Origin: Holophaga sp.
GTDB lineage: Bacteria > Acidobacteriota > Holophagae > Holophagales > Holophagaceae
Length of the DNA: 7,785 nucleotides
Reading direction: 5' to 3'
Assembly (NCBI GenBank): GCA_030691225.1
Contig: JAUYES010000517.1
Coordinates: 1 to 7,785, forward strand
Positions 6,862 through 7,785 of the stretch are shown here, in pieces. A model generated the notes under the pieces. The model worked only from the letters and a program-made list of their open reading frames with translations, was not told the DNA's origin and did no database searches. Within the stretch, counting starts at the first letter, position 1, and every line of letters starts with the position of its first letter. The position numbers and the translations under genes are program-made.

Positions 6862-7628
6862 TTAAGCAGAGCCTCTAGCCTAGTCACCATGCTTTCCTGC
6901 ATGGCGGGAGTCTCTCCGAACTCGCGCTCGACGACCGAGCACTGCGCAAAGAGCTGACCCACTTGCCGGTCGCTCAAGGTGCGGTCCATCCAAGGATACA
7001 GAATCGTGTCTTCCCGTTGGATGTGGCTCTTTAGAAGCTCTCCGTAGGCCAGCAAATGCTGTTCTGCCATGGCCAGATCGCTGTTCTCCAAGGCCATCGC
7101 CACCGCGCGAACGTGGCCCCGGCCATCCTCGTGATCTTGAAGCATGACCTTGAGAATGTCGGATCCCTGCTCGAAGAAACGGAAGAGGATGTCCTCTTCC
7201 TTCGCGTGGTGATAGCGATCCGCGTAGGTGCGGATGAACTCAAGGGTCTGATCCGCCATGGGGCGGGCAGCCTCGAAATCGGTGCGAAGGGCGATGACCA
7301 GCCTTGGCAATAGGGCGATGACTCGCAGAATAAACGTGTGCTCCACCACCATTCGCTGAATGGGTGGGCAAAAGGCCTTGGGGGCAGAGACTTTTCGTTC
7401 GATGGTTGGAATCTGGAAGGGCGCACCTTGGTAGATCACAGTGCCCATCTTCTGCAACAAGGACTGAATTTGAACGGTGTCCAGGTCGTGGATTTCAAGA
7501 ATATCCAAGATGCGGCACGTGCCGAGCGTGCAGCTGGTGCAGCCGATTCCGGCCTCCTCCAGGATCGCTCCCAGGGTTGGGAATTCGATCATCAATGGCT
7601 TGATGTGGCGTTCGAGAACTCTTTGCAT
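6858..7628 (-). CDS. Hemerythrin-like protein with N-terminal cysteine-cluster domain
   Basis: This 256-residue cytoplasmic protein has two parts. The N-terminal region (about 10-60) resembles the DUF1858-type fold, with IEFPTLGAILEEAGIGC followed by cysteines at 30, 33 and 38, a possible metal or Fe-S site. The rest (about 90-215) is a hemerythrin/HHE helical bundle: EH at 96-97, YHHAKEED at 139-146 (H141 and E145 in the HxxxE pattern), DHEDGRGH at 165-172, and HIQRED at 202-207 (H202, E206). These residues would bind a non-haem di-iron centre that senses or carries O2 or NO. Proteins of this kind are linked to Fe-S cluster repair or oxygen/NO response, but the exact role is not known from sequence. 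The ATG at 7628 has GGAG six bases upstream; GTG at 7646 is the longer alternative. It is convergent with mqo. Confidence 0.85.
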   Translation of the reverse strand: MQRVLERHIKPLMIEFPTLGAILEEAGIGCTSCTLGTCRILDILEIHDLDTVQIQSLLQKMGTVIYQGAPFQIPTIERKVSAPKAFCPPIQRMVVEHTFILRVIALLPRLVIALRTDFEAARPMADQTLEFIRTYADRYHHAKEEDILFRFFEQGSDILKVMLQDHEDGRGHVRAVAMALENSDLAMAEQHLLAYGELLKSHIQREDTILYPWMDRTLSDRQVGQLFAQCSVVEREFGETPAMQESMVTRLEALLN

Positions 7629-7726
7629 GGCAACTCCGATTCGCACCGCAGGGTATAGCGTGCGCCAATCGGGAATCGGCCACCTTGATGAAGGACAAGA
7701 ATCGAAATTTGTTAAGGTGGGGCGCC
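7629..7726. other. Short intergenic region upstream of the hemerythrin-like gene
   Basis: It contains the ribosome binding site of the hemerythrin-like gene and an inverted repeat, CCACCTT (7680-7686) with AAGGTGG (7714-7720), separated by 27 bases. No T-tract follows it on the minus strand, so it is not a clear terminator for the gene at the right edge. TATACC on the minus strand (7656-7651) could be a -10 element, but I see no good -35 partner. Confidence 0.3.
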
Positions 7727-7785
7727 CTAGCGCTTGAAGGTTTTGCCTTCTACGAGACGCCCATCGACATCCTCCACATCCAGCC
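7727..7785 (-). CDS. C-terminal end of an unidentified gene (runs off the right edge)
   Basis: On the minus strand one frame entering from the right edge is open for 18 codons, reads LDVEDVDGRLVEGKTFKR and then stops at TAG (7729-7727). The composition is protein-like and the orientation matches the hemerythrin-like gene 98 bases further on. The fragment is too short to name, and chance openness over 18 codons cannot be excluded. Confidence 0.35.
   Translation of the reverse strand, partial: LDVEDVDGRLVEGKTFKR

Noticed and set aside
7680..7720. Inverted repeat CCACCTT/AAGGTGG as a terminator for the right-edge gene
   Set aside because: The 7-bp stem has a 27-base loop and no T-tract follows it on the minus strand.

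Overview
The window is a stretch of ordinary bacterial chromosome, of moderately high G+C by eye, with eight clear protein genes, two of weaker status and no mobile element, CRISPR array, tRNA or rRNA. The gene set (ThiC, a CheZ-type phosphatase, malate:quinone oxidoreductase, a hemerythrin-domain protein, a ManC-type guanylyltransferase) and the Shine-Dalgarno sites fit a Gram-negative, probably motile, respiring proteobacterium. A deep-branching lineage is possible, because the CheZ, MiaA and mannose-6-phosphate isomerase sequences are all divergent. That placement is inference; no marker here fixes the phylum.

Layout from left to right. The 5' two-thirds or less of thiC (thiamine pyrimidine synthesis) runs off the left edge on the minus strand. 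It is preceded by a structured leader RNA ending in a terminator-like hairpin. Divergent from it are a short CheZ-like gene and then a small secreted, lysine-rich protein of unknown function that probably starts at a CTG codon. After an intergenic region with a perfect 12-bp palindrome comes a two-gene operon, mannose-1-phosphate guanylyltransferase plus a separate cupin mannose-6-phosphate isomerase domain. Together these supply GDP-mannose for surface polysaccharide. A strong terminator ends this operon and is followed by miaA (tRNA A37 prenylation).

The right half is two convergent pairs. miaA faces plsC (phosphatidic acid synthesis), and mqo (malate oxidation into the quinone pool) faces a hemerythrin-like protein with an N-terminal cysteine cluster. 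In both pairs the two stop codons overlap by exactly 4 bp. plsC and mqo diverge from a shared 176-bp intergenic region. At the right edge, the last codons of another minus-strand reading frame are visible.

I do not see an obviously new multi-gene system. The most noteworthy signals are the thiC leader, which looks like a switch but lacks the conserved TPP riboswitch core, the terminator with an internal UUCG hairpin, the CTG-start secreted protein lying in frame behind the cheZ stop, and the repeated 4-bp stop-codon overlaps.
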